Shown here in pieces: positions 51,421-60,499 of a DNA stretch of 64,000 nucleotides; positions within the stretch are counted from its first letter, which is position 1; the number at the start of each line of letters is the position of its first letter. A program made the position numbers and the translations under genes. Below the pieces are notes generated by a model. That model was not told the DNA's origin and made no database searches. It was given only the letters and a program-made list of their open reading frames with translations. Source of the DNA: Peribacillus butanolivorans. Its GTDB lineage: Bacteria; Bacillota; Bacilli; Bacillales; DSM-1321. The DNA lies in the NCBI RefSeq assembly GCF_001273755.1, contig NZ_LGYA01000001.1:3659683-3723682 (forward strand), in the 5' to 3' direction.

Positions 51421-52176
51421 TCATTTCTTCAGCCAATATTGGCTTCCATCAGGCTTTCTATCCAAGAATCCATATTCTATTAAATACCTTCTCAAAAGAA
51501 CATAGTCATGATAGGCCGCTTCCAATATTTGATTGATTTCTTTTTCACTATATTTCTGCTCATTTTTAAAACGATTCGAAATTTCTTGAAGAACAATAAA
51601 CCTTTGTTTTTCCTTTGGCGGAAAAGTACTCAAAGCAGCCTGACTACCTTCTGGTAAGAATTTTTTCAATATGACCTCTTTTTCATCCTGCGTAACATTA
51701 TAACGATCATCCACCATCCTTGCTTTTTGATGAAGAGGGACAAATGCAGGCGCATGTTTATCTTTATCTTTTAAAAGCTCCATCATGGCCAAAAATAACT
51801 TAGCTTGACGCTCTTTCTCTTTTAATACAAAGCGATGGTTCCGAATAGTAGAAGAACTTCCAATTCCCATTTCCTCTTGCACCTCTGCATCGTTTTTCCC
51901 TTGATAAAAAAGACGAAGAAGGCGATTCTGATGATCTGTGAGACCTGTTAGTTTCTTATCGAGATCAATCAAGTATTCGAATACCGATTGATGTGCATTT
52001 TCGATATGAATACGCATATACCTTTCTGCTTCATAAAGAGTCCCATCTATTGGATACACTATCCCTTTTTGAACTGTATTTCCGCACAGCAAACAAATAA
52101 ACTGATTCTCTTCTTCGATATACCCCTGTTTTAGCTCATCATGCGATGCACTCCAAAACATTTCTGCATCCTGCAT
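51421..52176 (-). CDS. DUF2087-domain transcriptional regulator-like protein
   Basis: 251 residues. An N-terminal part has a C-x2-C zinc-like pair and a later histidine (FICLLCGNTVQKG ... MRIHIENAHQS). The central LuxR-like helix-turn-helix is LTDHQNRLLRLFYQGKNDAE with EEMGIGSSSTIRNHRFVLKE. The C-terminal DUF2087 domain (about 160-251) has FPPKEKQRFIVLQEISNRF and YHDYVLLRRYLIEYGFLDR. Likely DNA-binding. Confidence 0.8.
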   Translation of the reverse strand: MQDAEMFWSASHDELKQGYIEEENQFICLLCGNTVQKGIVYPIDGTLYEAERYMRIHIENAHQSVFEYLIDLDKKLTGLTDHQNRLLRLFYQGKNDAEVQEEMGIGSSSTIRNHRFVLKEKERQAKLFLAMMELLKDKDKHAPAFVPLHQKARMVDDRYNVTQDEKEVILKKFLPEGSQAALSTFPPKEKQRFIVLQEISNRFKNEQKYSEKEINQILEAAYHDYVLLRRYLIEYGFLDRKPDGSQYWLKK

Positions 52177-52411
52177 AAAACAAACACTCCCTTATAAAGT
52201 TTACAATATAATAAACATAATATTAATTTGTTTATATTATGTCAACATTTTATGTGAATTAGACATTTTTATATCGTATTTATTCATTTTCCACATTAGT
52301 TTCGTTGCATTTTCACAAAAGGGGTTAGACTTTGGGAACATATAGTTTTGGGTAAAGAGAGAGCTTTTAAGATTTTTTTGAGAAGATGGGTTTATGGGAG
52401 TTTATTACTGA
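52177..52411. other. Intergenic region, no intact gene
   Basis: AT-rich sequence between the DUF2087 regulator and a gene relic. It presumably holds the regulator's promoter; nothing else is seen. Confidence 0.4.
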
Positions 52412-52564
52412 TGTCTGATTATTTACGGAGTGTATTGGACGTTCTTTGATATGAGGAGGCTACCAACAGGGGATTTTCTTACAAAAGAATCATCCCTTGT
52501 CGACGAATATACGTTGAATGTTGACTTTACGAATGGAGTTGCGACGAAAGACGGTAATTATTAA
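52412..52564 (+). pseudogene. Relic of a DUF5412-type small membrane/lipoprotein gene
   Basis: An open 50-codon stretch without a usable start reads LIIYGVYWTFFDMRRLPTGD, then FLTKESSLVDEYTLNVDFTN, and stops early. YWxFFDMxRLPTGDxLTxExS resembles the conserved N-terminal block of DUF5412 proteins as I recall them. The signal segment and the C-terminal half are missing. The terminator downstream probably belonged to the original gene. Confidence 0.55.
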
Positions 52565-52613
52565 AAATTGCGAAATTATTACCCTTAAACATTAAATAGG
52601 AATTGATGCACCA

Positions 52614-52651
52614 AGTCAAAAAGCATCCAACTAGTTGGATGCTTTTTTTCA
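52614..52651. terminator. Intrinsic terminator after the gene relic
   Basis: Stem AAAAAGCATCCAACT/AGTTGGATGCTTTTT with almost no loop, then more Ts. Symmetric, so it could serve either strand. Confidence 0.75.
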
Positions 52652-52715
52652 AATAATAATATGAAATTGGTTGAATTTAGTATAAATCCTTTGATTCGAT
52701 AAAGAAGAATAAGTA

Positions 52716-52916
52716 TTAGCTAGGCACAAACTTAAGTATTCCTTCCAGATAAACACCTTGTTCTTTTTTCGTACACGCTCTTAACTTAATTCTTCCCTCC
52801 TCTTCTAATTCCTTTGCTAATTGGACTACCTTTGTTCCATCTTCGGCTATCTCTACTGAAAAGAAATTCCCCCGAGTGGAAGTTTGAATGAACTTAAATA
52901 ATCTATCTTTATTCAT
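52716..52916 (-). CDS. Hypothetical 66-residue protein
   Basis: MNKDRLFKFIQTSTRGNFFS, then VEIAEDGTKVVQLAKELEEE and GRIKLRACTKKEQGVYLEG. A GGAG site lies 8 nt upstream. Soluble with alpha-beta pattern; the KLAKELEEEGRIKL section looks like the wing/helix pair of a small winged-helix fold, but that is a guess. No known family recognised. Confidence 0.6.
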   Translation of the reverse strand: MNKDRLFKFIQTSTRGNFFSVEIAEDGTKVVQLAKELEEEGRIKLRACTKKEQGVYLEGILKFVPS

Positions 52917-53234
52917 CTAAACAACTCCTTATTTATTACAAATTCGACATAAAAGATAATCTACCTGCGATAAATAGAAATAAAAAACTTCCTTGAAGGA
53001 ATACGAACATGAATAGTCCTGGAATCACAAATCAATAGACATTCATTCTTGTAATTAGAAACCTAATTATTCTCCCTCTGATTTTTCCCAAGGTAAGATA
53101 TTAACCCTTGCTCACTTGCCCTAAAACGAAAAAAAACTACGACAATGTAACGGACTATGAACATACATAATAATAATAATAATATTAATACCGAAAATAA
53201 GGAATCCCCCTAATCAATCATTTTAACTTTATCC
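52917..53234. other. AT-rich intergenic region, no gene seen
   Basis: Contains an ATAATAATAATAATATTAATA run near 53167-53187 and no credible ORF or RNA on either strand. Confidence 0.4.
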
Positions 53235-53286
53235 CGATAAAACAAAAACAGCCAAAACCTTAAAAAAGTTTTGGCTGTTTTTGTTA
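53235..53286 (-). terminator. Terminator of tRNA-Arg copy 1
   Basis: Stem AAAAACAGCCAAAAC/GTTTTGGCTGTTTTT with flanking A/T tracts, immediately downstream of the tRNA on the minus strand. Confidence 0.85.
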
Positions 53287-53287
53287 G

Positions 53288-53361
<74 letters not shown>

Positions 53362-53432
53362 ATTTCGGTATTTTTTTTCTTCAGTTCAGAATAACGGTCA
53401 CTTTTCGAACTTAGTCCGTAATCGTGATTTTT

Positions 53433-53461
53433 ATTATAACCTAGTATAACACTCATTGCAA
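53433..53461 (-). promoter_or_regulatory. Sigma-A promoter of tRNA-Arg copy 1
   Basis: On the minus strand TTGCAA (53456-53461) and TATAAT (53433-53438) are spaced by 17 bp, about 65 bp upstream of the mature tRNA. Confidence 0.75.
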
Positions 53462-53601
53462 TACTAGTAATAATAAATTTTGAAGAGTTATAGAATACCC
53501 CCACATTCATTCAAAATTCATCATGGTATTTGAATGAAGCTTGCAGTAAAAAAATGCAGAATACACTCTATCGAACAATTCGAAGTGATCATAATAATCA
53601 A

Positions 53602-53644
53602 CAAAAGGAGAACACTTTGTTATAAGCGTTCTCTTCTTTTATCA
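53602..53644 (-). terminator. Terminator of the alpha/beta hydrolase gene
   Basis: Stem AGAGAAC/GTTCTCCT with flanking A and T stretches, about 120 bp beyond the stop on the minus strand. Confidence 0.6.
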
Positions 53645-53761
53645 TATATAACTTATTAATTCATGATGACCTACCCATGTTTTAAAAGGCAGCTAGACAA
53701 AGCAATGTCATCCTGTTTATTTTAGTTAGATAAGTTACAAAACTGACGAATGAATTTCCGG

Positions 53762-54508
53762 TCATTCCTTCATAAAGCCAGTAATTTGACGATACAGCTT
53801 CTCGGGATGGGTGAAATTGACCATATGGTCAGCACCTGGAATTTCTATGATTCGAGCGTCTGAGTGCTTTCGAAAGTAATTGGCAACACGAAGGTTATCG
53901 GGTGAATCCTCCTTACCGATTATCAATAATGTTTTGGCCGTCAATTCTCCTAATCTTTCGATGGCCGATGGTTGCGGCCAAATCAACTTAACAGCCGGCC
54001 ATTCAAACATTCGGTTCATATGGTGCCGGAGCATCTGAACCATCAAATCCCGGTGAGGACTCATTGTTACAACACGATACGATGGATCACTGAGCAAAAG
54101 CTCAATCATCTTATCGATATCGGGGGCAGCTCCATGAATCGTCTTCATTCTCTCTTCAAATTCCTTTGAATAGCTAAACCCAGATAATCCAGGCGCAAGC
54201 AAAACAAGTTTTGAAACCCTTTCAGGATAATTCAGAGCGAATTCAGTGGCAATTTGGCCACCCATTGAATGACCGATGAGTGTCGCCTGATTGATTTCTA
54301 GATGATCAAGCAGAGACAGCAAATCTTCAACCTGGTTGACATCTTCTAAAGGGGACGGTGATTTCCCGGTCCCACGTCCGTCAAAAGCAACGACCTTGTA
54401 GTCTTTCGCTAAAAGAGATGCGACAAATGTCCAGTTCCGTACATCAGCACCACCAGTGAGGAGAACCACAGGATGACCATTTCCATTAACTTCGTAATAC
54501 AAATCCAT
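53762..54508 (-). CDS. Alpha/beta hydrolase
   Basis: 248 residues from ATG 54508, 7 nt after GGAGG. The nucleophile elbow is IGHSMGGQIATEFALNYPER. The oxyanion region is VVLLTGGADVRNW. The acid is probably in LLIIGKEDSPDNLR and the histidine in EIPGADHMVNFTHPEKL. The substrate cannot be deduced; lipase, esterase or haloperoxidase-like activity is all possible. It lies alone between two identical tRNA-Arg genes. Confidence 0.9.
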   Translation of the reverse strand: MDLYYEVNGNGHPVVLLTGGADVRNWTFVASLLAKDYKVVAFDGRGTGKSPSPLEDVNQVEDLLSLLDHLEINQATLIGHSMGGQIATEFALNYPERVSKLVLLAPGLSGFSYSKEFEERMKTIHGAAPDIDKMIELLLSDPSYRVVTMSPHRDLMVQMLRHHMNRMFEWPAVKLIWPQPSAIERLGELTAKTLLIIGKEDSPDNLRVANYFRKHSDARIIEIPGADHMVNFTHPEKLYRQITGFMKE

Positions 54509-54692
54509 TGAAATCCCTCCACCCATTACGATTTAATAATTAAAAATATGTTATCTTTCTTAATAATCCTGCCTTTTTCTGGCTTAACTTACAATTCAAG
54601 AAGCACCTTTTAATTTCCTTCCTCATTCTAGAATATGGCCCGAGTGCGGAACAAAAATAAAGAAAATATCTTCATCTATACTACACGTTACT

Positions 54693-54733
54693 TAAAAAAA
54701 CCAGCCCCATAAATGGGCGTTTATGGGGCTATT
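54693..54733 (-). terminator. Terminator downstream of the 41-codon ORF
   Basis: Stem AGCCCCATAAA/TTTATGGGGCT around a short loop, followed on the minus strand by GGTTTTTTT. It closes a small transcription unit starting at the inverted repeat near 55060. Confidence 0.75.
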
Positions 54734-54837
54734 AATCCCTTTAATAAAAAAAACAACTTATTTATGTCTATTCATAGAACCAAATCTCATTCCCAAAAAC
54801 AAAGTAACAGTTTCGATCATTTACACCTTTTTTTGTG

Positions 54838-54963
54838 CTAATATATGAAAAAAATATATTGGAACGCCCTTGGTTTAGAAGCGATAGAACTAGAAACAGG
54901 TATTTCCTCTAATAATCCTCTTACGTCTACTTCAACATCTAATAATCCTTTTCTTTTGGTCAT
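54838..54963 (-). CDS. Possible 41-residue protein with a structured leader
   Basis: The ATG at 54963 follows AGGAGG at a 9-nt distance and reads MTKRKGLLDVEVDVRGLLEE, then IPVSSSIASKPRAFQYIFF. DNA GGATTATTAGA is repeated inside it. Beyond the stop another frame continues for about 20 codons with protein-like content (KKGVNDRNCYFVFGNEIWFY), so this may be the decayed start of a longer gene. No family recognised. Confidence 0.4.
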   Translation of the reverse strand: MTKRKGLLDVEVDVRGLLEEIPVSSSIASKPRAFQYIFFIY

Positions 54964-55063
54964 ACGAAAAAACCTCCTATATCGTTAGTAATGTAAGTCG
55001 ATATACGGTGTAATTTCTTACATGACCGTTATACTGACCGTTTCACTAAACGATATAGAAGGT
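54962..55063. repeat. Long imperfect inverted repeat covering the ribosome binding site of the 41-codon ORF
   Basis: The arms are about 27 bp: ATACGAAAAAACCTCCTATA (54962-54981), continuing TCGTTAGT, and the right arm CACTAAACGATATAGAAGGT, continuing TTTCGTAT, ending near 55062. They match with about three differences. In between lie a second pair ATGTAAG/CTTACAT and two direct TGACCGTT motifs. In a minus-strand transcript the AGGAGG would pair with CCTTCT. Confidence 0.8.
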
Positions 55064-55095
55064 TTTCGTATCGGGCTTTAAAGCCACTTTGTTAG

Positions 55096-55169
<74 letters not shown>

Positions 55170-55237
55170 ATTTATGATATAAGTTGCGGTAAAACTTATG
55201 TATGTATTACCTTAACTGTTCCCTTAGGACACTTCTT

Positions 55238-55266
55238 ATTATAGTAGGATATCAAAAGAAAGTCAA
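55238..55266 (-). promoter_or_regulatory. Sigma-A promoter of tRNA-Arg copy 2
   Basis: On the minus strand TTGACT (55261-55266) and TATAAT (55238-55243) are spaced by 17 bp, about 63 bp before the tRNA. Confidence 0.8.
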
Positions 55267-55299
55267 CGATTTTTCATAAAAAAGTTTTTTTCTTTTTTA

Positions 55300-55333
55300 T
55301 AAGCCAGGAAGCGTGGAAAAACGCTTCCTGATC
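55300..55333 (-). terminator. Hairpin after ysnB
   Basis: Stem AGGAAGCGT/ACGCTTCCT with a 6-nt loop. The T-run is poor on the minus strand, so termination is probable but not certain. Confidence 0.55.
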
Positions 55334-55346
55334 ATTATACATTAGG

Positions 55347-55859
55347 TTAGTCGATCCGATAAGCCCTACTTAGCTCCTCAACGATTTTTCCTTCAAGATC
55401 ATAATAGATGATTTCAAGTTGGTCGCTTCCTATATCCAAAATGGCATATGTTTTCTCTTTTCGTCCGCGTGGCTGGCGTATGCTACCTGGATTGATGAAG
55501 AGCTTGCTTTCAATCAACTCGGAACCAGCGGCGTGGGAGTGACCGAAGCAAATAATATCGGCACCGATTTCTTCACTTTTATAAGACAAATTCATTAAAG
55601 TCATCTTAATGTTATACAGATGTCCGTGGGTTAAGAAAAAGCGCTTGCCTCCAATGTCTTCAACAGCGTCATCTGGATAGGTAGCATCATAATCACAGTT
55701 CCCCCGTACTGCTAAAAAGCCCTTCATGAGAGGGTCTTTGCTTTCTAGCTCTGAATCACCGCAATGAATCATAGTAGCAACTTCTTCTTTGTGACGGTCG
55801 GTTATCATGCTGATTTCATGAGTTAAGCCATGACTGTCACTCATTATTAGCACTTTCAT
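55347..55859 (-). CDS. ysnB: YsnB, calcineurin-like metallophosphoesterase
   Basis: 170 residues from ATG 55859, chosen over a GTG 6 bp upstream because of spacing from AAGGA. Metal-site motifs: MSDSHGLTHE, MIHCGDSE, VRGNCDYD, LTHGHLYNI and FGHSHAA. This is the YfcE/MJ0936 phosphodiesterase group. Last gene of the rph-ysnA-ysnB run. Confidence 0.93.
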   Translation of the reverse strand: MKVLIMSDSHGLTHEISMITDRHKEEVATMIHCGDSELESKDPLMKGFLAVRGNCDYDATYPDDAVEDIGGKRFFLTHGHLYNIKMTLMNLSYKSEEIGADIICFGHSHAAGSELIESKLFINPGSIRQPRGRKEKTYAILDIGSDQLEIIYYDLEGKIVEELSRAYRID

Positions 55860-55861
55860 CG

Positions 55862-56473
55862 TCACATTCCTTCTTCCCTTTTTAGAAATTGACCCAGTTT
55901 TTCATCCAAAGCCTTCAATGCATGAGCACGGTGGCTGATTTGGTTTTTTTCCTCTTTTGTCAATTCAGCATTTGTTTTCCCCTGCTCTTTAACAAAAAAG
56001 ACTGGGTCATATCCAAATCCATTCGTTCCTGAAGGCTGTTCGGTAATCAAGCCTTCCATCGTCCCAGAAACGGTGATTGTTTCCTGATTTGGTGACGCTA
56101 ACGCTAAGGCGCAATAAAACCTTGCTGTTCTTTCCGCTTCTGGTACACCCTCTAGTTCCTGCAGAACTTTTTTCGTGTTCGCTTCATCACTCTTTGACTC
56201 GCCAGCATAGCGCGCAGAGTATACACCAGGACGCCCATCTAATGCATCGACAATCAAACCGGAGTCATCAGCTATCACGAAGTGACCTAGTTGATGGGCA
56301 ATGGCTTCTGCTTTAAGAATTGCATTTTCTTCAAAAGTCGTTCCTGTTTCCTCCACATCCGGGGCGTCCGGTACGTCAAGAAGTGTTTTGACTTCATATC
56401 CTTTTGCTGAGAATAGACTTTCGAATTCCTTGGCTTTTCCTTTATTTTTTGTTGCAATAATTACTGTCTTCAT
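55862..56473 (-). CDS. ysnA: XTP/dITP diphosphatase (YsnA/RdgB)
   Basis: 203 residues from ATG 56473 ([20 protein letters not shown]), 7 nt after AAGGGTGAG. Motifs: [20 protein letters not shown] with YSARYAGE, and [13 protein letters not shown] with [11 protein letters not shown]. It removes noncanonical purine triphosphates. Overlaps rph by 32 bp. Confidence 0.96.
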   Translation of the reverse strand: MKTVIIATKNKGKAKEFESLFSAKGYEVKTLLDVPDAPDVEETGTTFEENAILKAEAIAHQLGHFVIADDSGLIVDALDGRPGVYSARYAGESKSDEANTKKVLQELEGVPEAERTARFYCALALASPNQETITVSGTMEGLITEQPSGTNGFGYDPVFFVKEQGKTNAELTKEEKNQISHRAHALKALDEKLGQFLKREEGM

Positions 56474-57224
56474 ACTTTGTCTCACCCTTTTGTATTTTAT
56501 CGGCAATAACTCCAAGTGCTTCTTTTTGCACCTCGAATAAGGTTTGAAGTCCTTCTTGAGCTATTGAAAGTAATTGCTGTAACTCGTTATATGTAAAAGT
56601 TGCCTCTTCCCCTGTGCCCTGCAATTCGACAAATTCACCACTGCCTGTCATGATGATATTCATATCCACAAGGGCTGCTGAATCTTCCTGATAATTTAAG
56701 TCTAACACAACTCCTGCTTCTTCAATAATCCCGACACTTGTTGCTGCTAGATAATTTTTCAACGGAAATACCGCCAGTTTCCCCTCTTCATCCAGCCTAT
56801 TTAAAGCAAGAGCCAACGCGACGAATGCGCCCGTAATTGAAGCTGTCCGAGTGCCGCCATCTGCCTGAATAACATCGCAATCAATCCAGATCGTTTTCTC
56901 ACCAAGCGCCTCTAAATCGACCACTGCCCGCAGTGACCGTCCAATTAGCCTCTGAATTTCCATCGTGCGCCCTGTTATTTTCCCTTTTGCCGATTCCCTG
57001 ATTGTCCGTTGATTAGTTGCTCGCGGAAGCATCGAATACTCCGCATTAATCCAGCCTTTCTTTTTACCGCGCATGAACGGCGGAACCCGCTCATCAACGC
57101 TTGCGGTACAGATGACCTTTGTGTCACCGACTGTAATTAATACCGAACCTTCAGGATGCTTCAAATAATCTTTTTGGATCTGTATCGTCCTTAATTCAGT
57201 ATTCAGCCTGCCGTCAACGCGCAT
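56442..57224 (-). CDS. rph: Ribonuclease PH
   Basis: 260 residues from ATG 57224 ([20 protein letters not shown]), 7 nt after GGGGG. Motifs: [40 protein letters not shown], and [20 protein letters not shown]. It trims tRNA 3' ends by phosphorolysis. It follows gerM after a terminator. Confidence 0.97.
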   Translation of the reverse strand: MRVDGRLNTELRTIQIQKDYLKHPEGSVLITVGDTKVICTASVDERVPPFMRGKKKGWINAEYSMLPRATNQRTIRESAKGKITGRTMEIQRLIGRSLRAVVDLEALGEKTIWIDCDVIQADGGTRTASITGAFVALALALNRLDEEGKLAVFPLKNYLAATSVGIIEEAGVVLDLNYQEDSAALVDMNIIMTGSGEFVELQGTGEEATFTYNELQQLLSIAQEGLQTLFEVQKEALGVIADKIQKGETKYEDSNYCNKK

Positions 57225-57242
57225 ATTGTATCCCCCTAATTT

Positions 57243-57282
57243 CAAAAAAAGAATAAGAGGCAGCGAAAGGCTGCCTCATTGT
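57243..57282 (-). terminator. Terminator of gerM
   Basis: Stem GAGGCAGC/GCTGCCTC with a tetraloop, then TTATTCTTTTTTT on the minus strand. It lies right before the rph ribosome binding site, so rph may depend on read-through or its own promoter. Confidence 0.75.
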
Positions 57283-57312
57283 GTTATATCTATAGTATAC
57301 AAAATCGTTTCT

Positions 57313-58386
57313 TTAAAAACTACCTGTGTTCACTTTTTCTGGACGGACCACAGGTTCTGATAATTTCTTTCCTTCTTCGTTAAGAATATCTGCACTGCCT
57401 TGCACCTGTACTTCAACACTTTCAATTCCCTTTTGCTCCGTCAAAGATAAAACTAATGCATCAAGAACATCTTGAGAAACCTTTTTCTCTTTAAAACTAC
57501 CAAGAATGTTTTCGTTAAAATTGAGAGTAACCTTTCCTTCTGCCATTTTCGGCTGATCAAGTAAGGCCACATCACTCATGAAGCCCGTTTGCAGGTTTGT
57601 TCCAGAAGGACTCTTCGTTAATTCCTCAATAACTGCTGTTACATTATCGGACACCGTCTCGCTAATACGGCGTGTTACTGGTACATAATAGGTGTACTCC
57701 TCGTCCCCGCCAATGTAATAGACAGTCAACGCTTTCGTATTCGAAATATCTACCACGTCACTGGTATCAATATTGATTCCGGAAGACCGTGAGATATTTT
57801 CATCTATCGGCGTGCCATTGACTGGCATTTCCGTAATATCTTCCCCATTGATTCTCATTTGGATTTTATCAACCGAGTCGAATTGAGTTAGTGTCCATGT
57901 AATAGCTTGAAGAATTTTGAGTTCATCTTCTTTTTGATAATTTTTGAACTCCGGTGAAAAGTCAGCCACAGCCACTCCTTCTTTTATGTTTACACTTATT
58001 TGAGTATCGGCAGGAATAACCGCTCTAAACCCATTGGGAAGCTTATCTGTAACTGGTCCATTATCCACGAGGTAGTCAAGGGCCTGTTTTGCGACGGCTT
58101 CCGATTTAGGAAGTTCCATTGTCTGTGGAACCACATATCCACTTTTATCAATTAAATACAACTCGGTCTTCACTGTTGCTGTTTCACCAGCAGTCTTTTC
58201 CCCATCTGTTGCCGGCTGTTGCTCCCCGTTGGTCTCTTTTAATGAAGATTCATCCTCGACTAATGAAACATCCTTAGGCGGGTCAATCTCCTTTTTCTCT
58301 TCACCCCCAAATAATCCACATCCGGAAAGAAAAAGAGAAGATGCCAGAATGGTCACAGCCATTGTTACTTTTGATTTATTGGACAT
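57313..58386 (-). CDS. gerM: GerM, sporulation/germination lipoprotein
   Basis: 357 residues. The lipoprotein signal ends LASSLFLSGCGLFGG (lipobox LSGC, Cys near 23). After an acidic linker come two GerMN domains (about 95-205 and 235-340; EAVAKQALDYLVDNGPVTDK and VIEELTKSPSGTNLQTGF). In B. subtilis GerM contributes to engulfment and assembly of the SpoIIIA-SpoIIQ complex and to germination. Sigma-E control is expected. Confidence 0.95.
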   Translation of the reverse strand: MSNKSKVTMAVTILASSLFLSGCGLFGGEEKKEIDPPKDVSLVEDESSLKETNGEQQPATDGEKTAGETATVKTELYLIDKSGYVVPQTMELPKSEAVAKQALDYLVDNGPVTDKLPNGFRAVIPADTQISVNIKEGVAVADFSPEFKNYQKEDELKILQAITWTLTQFDSVDKIQMRINGEDITEMPVNGTPIDENISRSSGINIDTSDVVDISNTKALTVYYIGGDEEYTYYVPVTRRISETVSDNVTAVIEELTKSPSGTNLQTGFMSDVALLDQPKMAEGKVTLNFNENILGSFKEKKVSQDVLDALVLSLTEQKGIESVEVQVQGSADILNEEGKKLSEPVVRPEKVNTGSF

Positions 58387-58448
58387 AAAATCACTCCTAG
58401 GACAGTTTGTACTCCTATTTATACGAGCCCTAAGGGAAAATAGACCAA

Positions 58449-58973
58449 TTATTTTTCTCTCTGATCATGCAGCTGAGCAATCTGGCCGTACTGTTGTATG
58501 TTTGTCAGCTTTAATTTGACTTCAGGATTTCCTGCTTGAAACAAAGAAATCCCTTTACCTAATACTGTAGGAATAATAGAAAGAATCATTTCATCCACCA
58601 GCTGTTTTCTCATGAACTCACTAACTAACTCCGCACCACCGACTAGCCAAATCCTTGAGTCACCCTTTAGATTTCCTATGAAATCTCCCACATCTTCATT
58701 TACAAATTCCACATGCTCGTCTTTACCTTTCGCACTTCTAGAAAAGACGTAGCAGGTTTTATCTTGATAAGGAAATTCTTCTGCTAGTGTATGAATCTGT
58801 TGATACGTTTTATTTCCCATGATCACCGTATCAATATTTTTAAAGAAATCGCCGTATCCATTATCCCCTGCACCTTCTGTCTCTTCAAGCCAACCTATGC
58901 TTCCATCCTCTCTTGCTATATATCCATCCATGCTTGTAGCTATATACATAACGATATGCTTTTGTGATACCAT
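58449..58973 (-). CDS. DHFR/RibD C-terminal-type reductase
   Basis: 174 residues. VMYIATSMDGYIAREDGSIG at the N terminus, DTVIMGNKTYQQIHTL, and the nucleotide-binding RIWLVGGAELVSEFMRKQLV with DEMILSIIPTVLGKGISLF identify the YwjB/YyaP-like group of the RibD_C family. The substrate is unknown. It lies between racE and gerM, which adjoin in B. subtilis, so it is an insertion. AGGAGC 7 nt upstream. Confidence 0.9.
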   Translation of the reverse strand: MVSQKHIVMYIATSMDGYIAREDGSIGWLEETEGAGDNGYGDFFKNIDTVIMGNKTYQQIHTLAEEFPYQDKTCYVFSRSAKGKDEHVEFVNEDVGDFIGNLKGDSRIWLVGGAELVSEFMRKQLVDEMILSIIPTVLGKGISLFQAGNPEVKLKLTNIQQYGQIAQLHDQREK

Positions 58974-58988
58974 TTTTTTTGCTCCTTT

Positions 58989-59022
58989 CTACAAAAAAAA
59001 GACCTCCAAATGGAAGTCTTAT
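58989..59022 (-). terminator. Terminator of racE
   Basis: Stem AAGACTTCC/GGAGGTCTT (minus strand) with loop ATTT and eight Ts. The stem begins in the racE stop codon region. Confidence 0.8.
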
Positions 59023-59822
59023 AGGTGGTCAATTTTAATTGTTTCTATTGCATTGATATGAATACCGAGCCAACTCGATGCGATTGACCCAAACATATCT
59101 CTTGAACCAGTTGTGTAAAAACGATGAACCGGACGCTGCTTGCTTTTATTGATTAATCGATAGTAATCCAAAATAACACTTGCCTCACGGGCTGTCTCTT
59201 CCCCAGAGGAAATGACTTGTACTTTATCTCCCATATACTCTGAGATTACAGGCCCTAACAGCGGATAATGGGTACAGCCAAGGATTAATGTATCGATGTT
59301 CGTTTTCTTTAACGGGTTTAAAGTTTGAGCCACAACCCTATTCACGATTTTCCCTTGAAACTCTCCGCTTTCTACGATGGGGACAAATTTTGGACAAGCT
59401 AAACTATCCACTTTCACATCCGAATTGATGGAGGCAAGAGCGTCGTCATAGGCCTTGCTTTTCACTGTACCTTCTGTGCCAATTACTCCAATATGTAGAG
59501 CATTAGAAACCTTCAATGCCGCCCTTGCCCCTGGATGAATAACACCCAATACAGGAATCGGAAGTATCGCTCTAATTTCATCGAGCACCGCTGCAGTCGC
59601 AGTATTGCAGGCAATGATTAACATTTTAATATCCTTCTTCAATAAGAACCTTGTCATTTGCCAAGTGAAGGTTTGGACATCTTTTTTTGACCTTGGTCCA
59701 TAAGGGCATCTTGCGGTATCGCCCAAGTAAATTATATTTTCATTTGGTAGCTGGCGCATGACTTCTTTAGCCACTGTCAAACCACCTACCCCCGAATCAA
59801 TGATTCCTATTGGTTGTTTCAA
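59019..59822 (-). CDS. racE: Glutamate racemase
   Basis: 267 residues. [20 protein letters not shown], the first catalytic cysteine in [15 protein letters not shown] and the second in [15 protein letters not shown]. It supplies D-glutamate for peptidoglycan and poly-gamma-glutamate. It is 10 bp after the MarR gene. Either racE or murI is used as a name; position favours racE. Confidence 0.96.
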   Translation of the reverse strand: MKQPIGIIDSGVGGLTVAKEVMRQLPNENIIYLGDTARCPYGPRSKKDVQTFTWQMTRFLLKKDIKMLIIACNTATAAVLDEIRAILPIPVLGVIHPGARAALKVSNALHIGVIGTEGTVKSKAYDDALASINSDVKVDSLACPKFVPIVESGEFQGKIVNRVVAQTLNPLKKTNIDTLILGCTHYPLLGPVISEYMGDKVQVISSGEETAREASVILDYYRLINKSKQRPVHRFYTTGSRDMFGSIASSWLGIHINAIETIKIDHL

Positions 59823-59832
59823 AAATCTCGCC

Positions 59833-60276
59833 TCATTTTTCTTTCATTTCTTGATGTAGTTTTGCTAAAGTCCCACTTAGGGAAACGATATCGGATTCGC
59901 TGAAATTGACTAAAACGCCACTCAAGTACTGCTGCCGTTTGTTGATCACTTCTTCGATAATCCGTTCGCCTTCTTCAAGAAGGTGAATGCGAACCACACG
60001 CCGGTCTTTCTCATCCTTGACGCGCTGAACAAGCTGATGTTTCTCCATGCGGTCAATCAGTTCCGTCGTTGTGCTAAAGGCAAGAAACATCTTCGTAGAC
60101 AATTCGCCAATCGTCATGTCGCCCGCTTCAAAAAGCCATTGCAAAGCCAGAAACTGAGGAATAGTAATTTTATAATCACTCAGAATTTCCCGTCCCCTTT
60201 GCTTAAGCCATGACGAAACATAGCGCAATTCCCTTTCGATCTCGACCACATGTGCAGCCTGACTCTCTTCACCCAT
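59833..60276 (-). CDS. ysmB: MarR-family regulator (YsmB)
   Basis: 147 residues from ATG 60276, 8 nt after GGGGAG. The winged helix is [20 protein letters not shown] with [20 protein letters not shown] and [20 protein letters not shown]. Located between gerE and racE as ysmB is in B. subtilis. Ligand and targets unknown. Confidence 0.92.
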   Translation of the reverse strand: MGEESQAAHVVEIERELRYVSSWLKQRGREILSDYKITIPQFLALQWLFEAGDMTIGELSTKMFLAFSTTTELIDRMEKHQLVQRVKDEKDRRVVRIHLLEEGERIIEEVINKRQQYLSGVLVNFSESDIVSLSGTLAKLHQEMKEK

Positions 60277-60387
60277 ACACCCAGCTCCCCACTTCATGAA
60301 ACTTATCATACTACCATTTTGGGGGAAAGTGAAATAAATTTCAAGATAGATTATCTAAAGGATATAATGAAACCCCCTCCATTAAAA

Positions 60388-60447
60388 TAAGCAGCATCTA
60401 AAGAAGTCAACATGAGAAATTATCTCAGACTTCCTTATATGCTGCCA
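60388..60447 (-). terminator. Hairpin terminator candidate after gerE
   Basis: Outer stem GCAGCAT/ATGCTGC with inner stems GAAGTC/GACTTC and TGAGA/TCTCA. The T-run is short (TTATTTTAA) on the minus strand. Confidence 0.55.
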
Positions 60448-60499
60448 ATGAATGGGAGAGAAAAAATATATAAGGCTTACGTATTAAAGAGTCAACACA

